Assembly (NCBI GenBank): GCA_039197065.1 | Contig: JBCCUL010000011.1 | Span: forward strand, 135,026 to 199,025 | Length of the DNA stretch: 64,000 nt | Origin: JANQPX01 sp039197065 | GTDB taxonomy: Bacteria > Pseudomonadota > Alphaproteobacteria > Geminicoccales > Geminicoccaceae | Direction: 5' to 3' | Part shown: positions 63,887 to 64,000 of the stretch, piece by piece | Numbering within the stretch: the first letter of the stretch is position 1 | How the letters are laid out: each line of letters begins with the position of its first letter | Notes under the pieces: model-generated | What the model was told of the DNA's origin: nothing | Databases searched by the model: none | The model's input: the letters and a program-made list of their open reading frames with translations, nothing else | Program-made: the position numbers and the translations under genes

Positions 63887-64000
63887 GGTTTGTGTTGACG
63901 TTGGGGCTCCGGCTGGTGGCGATCGGTGCTATTCACGGCATGACGTTTTTCAACGGGGATGGTCATGCCTATTGGGGCCGGGCTTCAGGAGAAGCTTCGC

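Noticed and set aside
1..64000. tRNA, rRNA or CRISPR arrays
   Set aside because: None was recognised on reading; no regularly spaced direct repeats and no tRNA-like TTCRANNC arms in a cloverleaf context were noticed. A tRNAscan run would settle this.

Overview
The window looks like chromosome from an alphaproteobacterium, most likely of the order Hyphomicrobiales (Rhizobiales). The reasons are GC-rich coding DNA, an ATP-type PEP carboxykinase of rhizobial length, a CobN-type cobalamin gene set, a CbiG-CobJ fusion, and a propionyl-CoA carboxylase / methylmalonyl-CoA mutase operon. I cannot name the genus. Some 50 genes are packed tightly, with only two short stretches of degraded or foreign-looking DNA (about 45.0-45.75 kb and the right edge).

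Layout. 1-7.2 kb: a partial DMT-family transporter, a metallo-beta-lactamase-fold hydrolase, a HugZ/PNPOx-like heme protein, pckA with a clear terminator, a secreted DUF3179 protein and a TlpA-like thioredoxin. 7.3-26.6 kb: a cobalamin cluster (cobU, cobW, cobN, cobO, cobQ, cobD, cbiX, cobH, cobL, cobI, cbiG-cobJ, cobM, cobK, cbiD, cobB, cobS). It mixes the late-cobalt chelatase subunit CobN with early-cobalt markers (CbiX, CbiD, CbiG). The central block cobH to cobM is joined by ATGA stop/start overlaps. 26.7-29.8 kb: a pentapeptide-repeat membrane protein, a HAD dehalogenase-like enzyme, and a CinA whose deamidase domain lacks expected catalytic residues.

29.9-37.7 kb (minus strand): a seven-gene operon that reads as a complete oxalurate route for purine nitrogen. 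A PucG-like ureidoglycine-glyoxylate aminotransferase makes oxalurate. AllF/AllG/AllH (oxamate carbamoyltransferase) phosphorolyse it to oxamate and carbamoyl phosphate. A carbamate kinase recovers ATP. A gamma-glutamyltransferase-fold enzyme resembling HpxW would hydrolyse oxamate to oxalate and ammonia. The C-terminal segment that closes E. coli FdrA/AllF is here a separate 59-aa gene, so AllF is split. This is the most interesting part of the window. Nearby lie a DUF1932 dehydrogenase, a coiled-coil OmpA-domain protein, and a three-subunit molybdenum hydroxylase (xanthine dehydrogenase family) followed by a MoaD-like protein. The hydroxylase could supply the upstream purine oxidation.

45.0-54.3 kb: an AT-rich scar with a truncated methyltransferase, a LysE-type exporter, then the minus-strand operon pccB-pccA-mcm-prpE. 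That operon takes propionate to succinyl-CoA, with no epimerase in the window, and its mutase uses the B12 made by the cluster. 54.5-64 kb: a NitT/TauT-type ABC transporter, an SDR, a Gfo/Idh/MocA oxidoreductase, an orphan periplasmic binding protein with a strong terminator, an iron-containing alcohol dehydrogenase, an alkaline-phosphatase-superfamily phosphodiesterase with a TTG start, and a frameshifted IS3-family transposase remnant.

A 39-bp repeat (two conserved arms around 16 variable bases) occurs three times, always in the same orientation at the 3' end of minus-strand genes (cinA, prpE, pccB). In two copies it is joined to a hairpin with a compensatory base-pair change. Protein assignments rest on reading motifs and on remembered family sequences; no database search was run.
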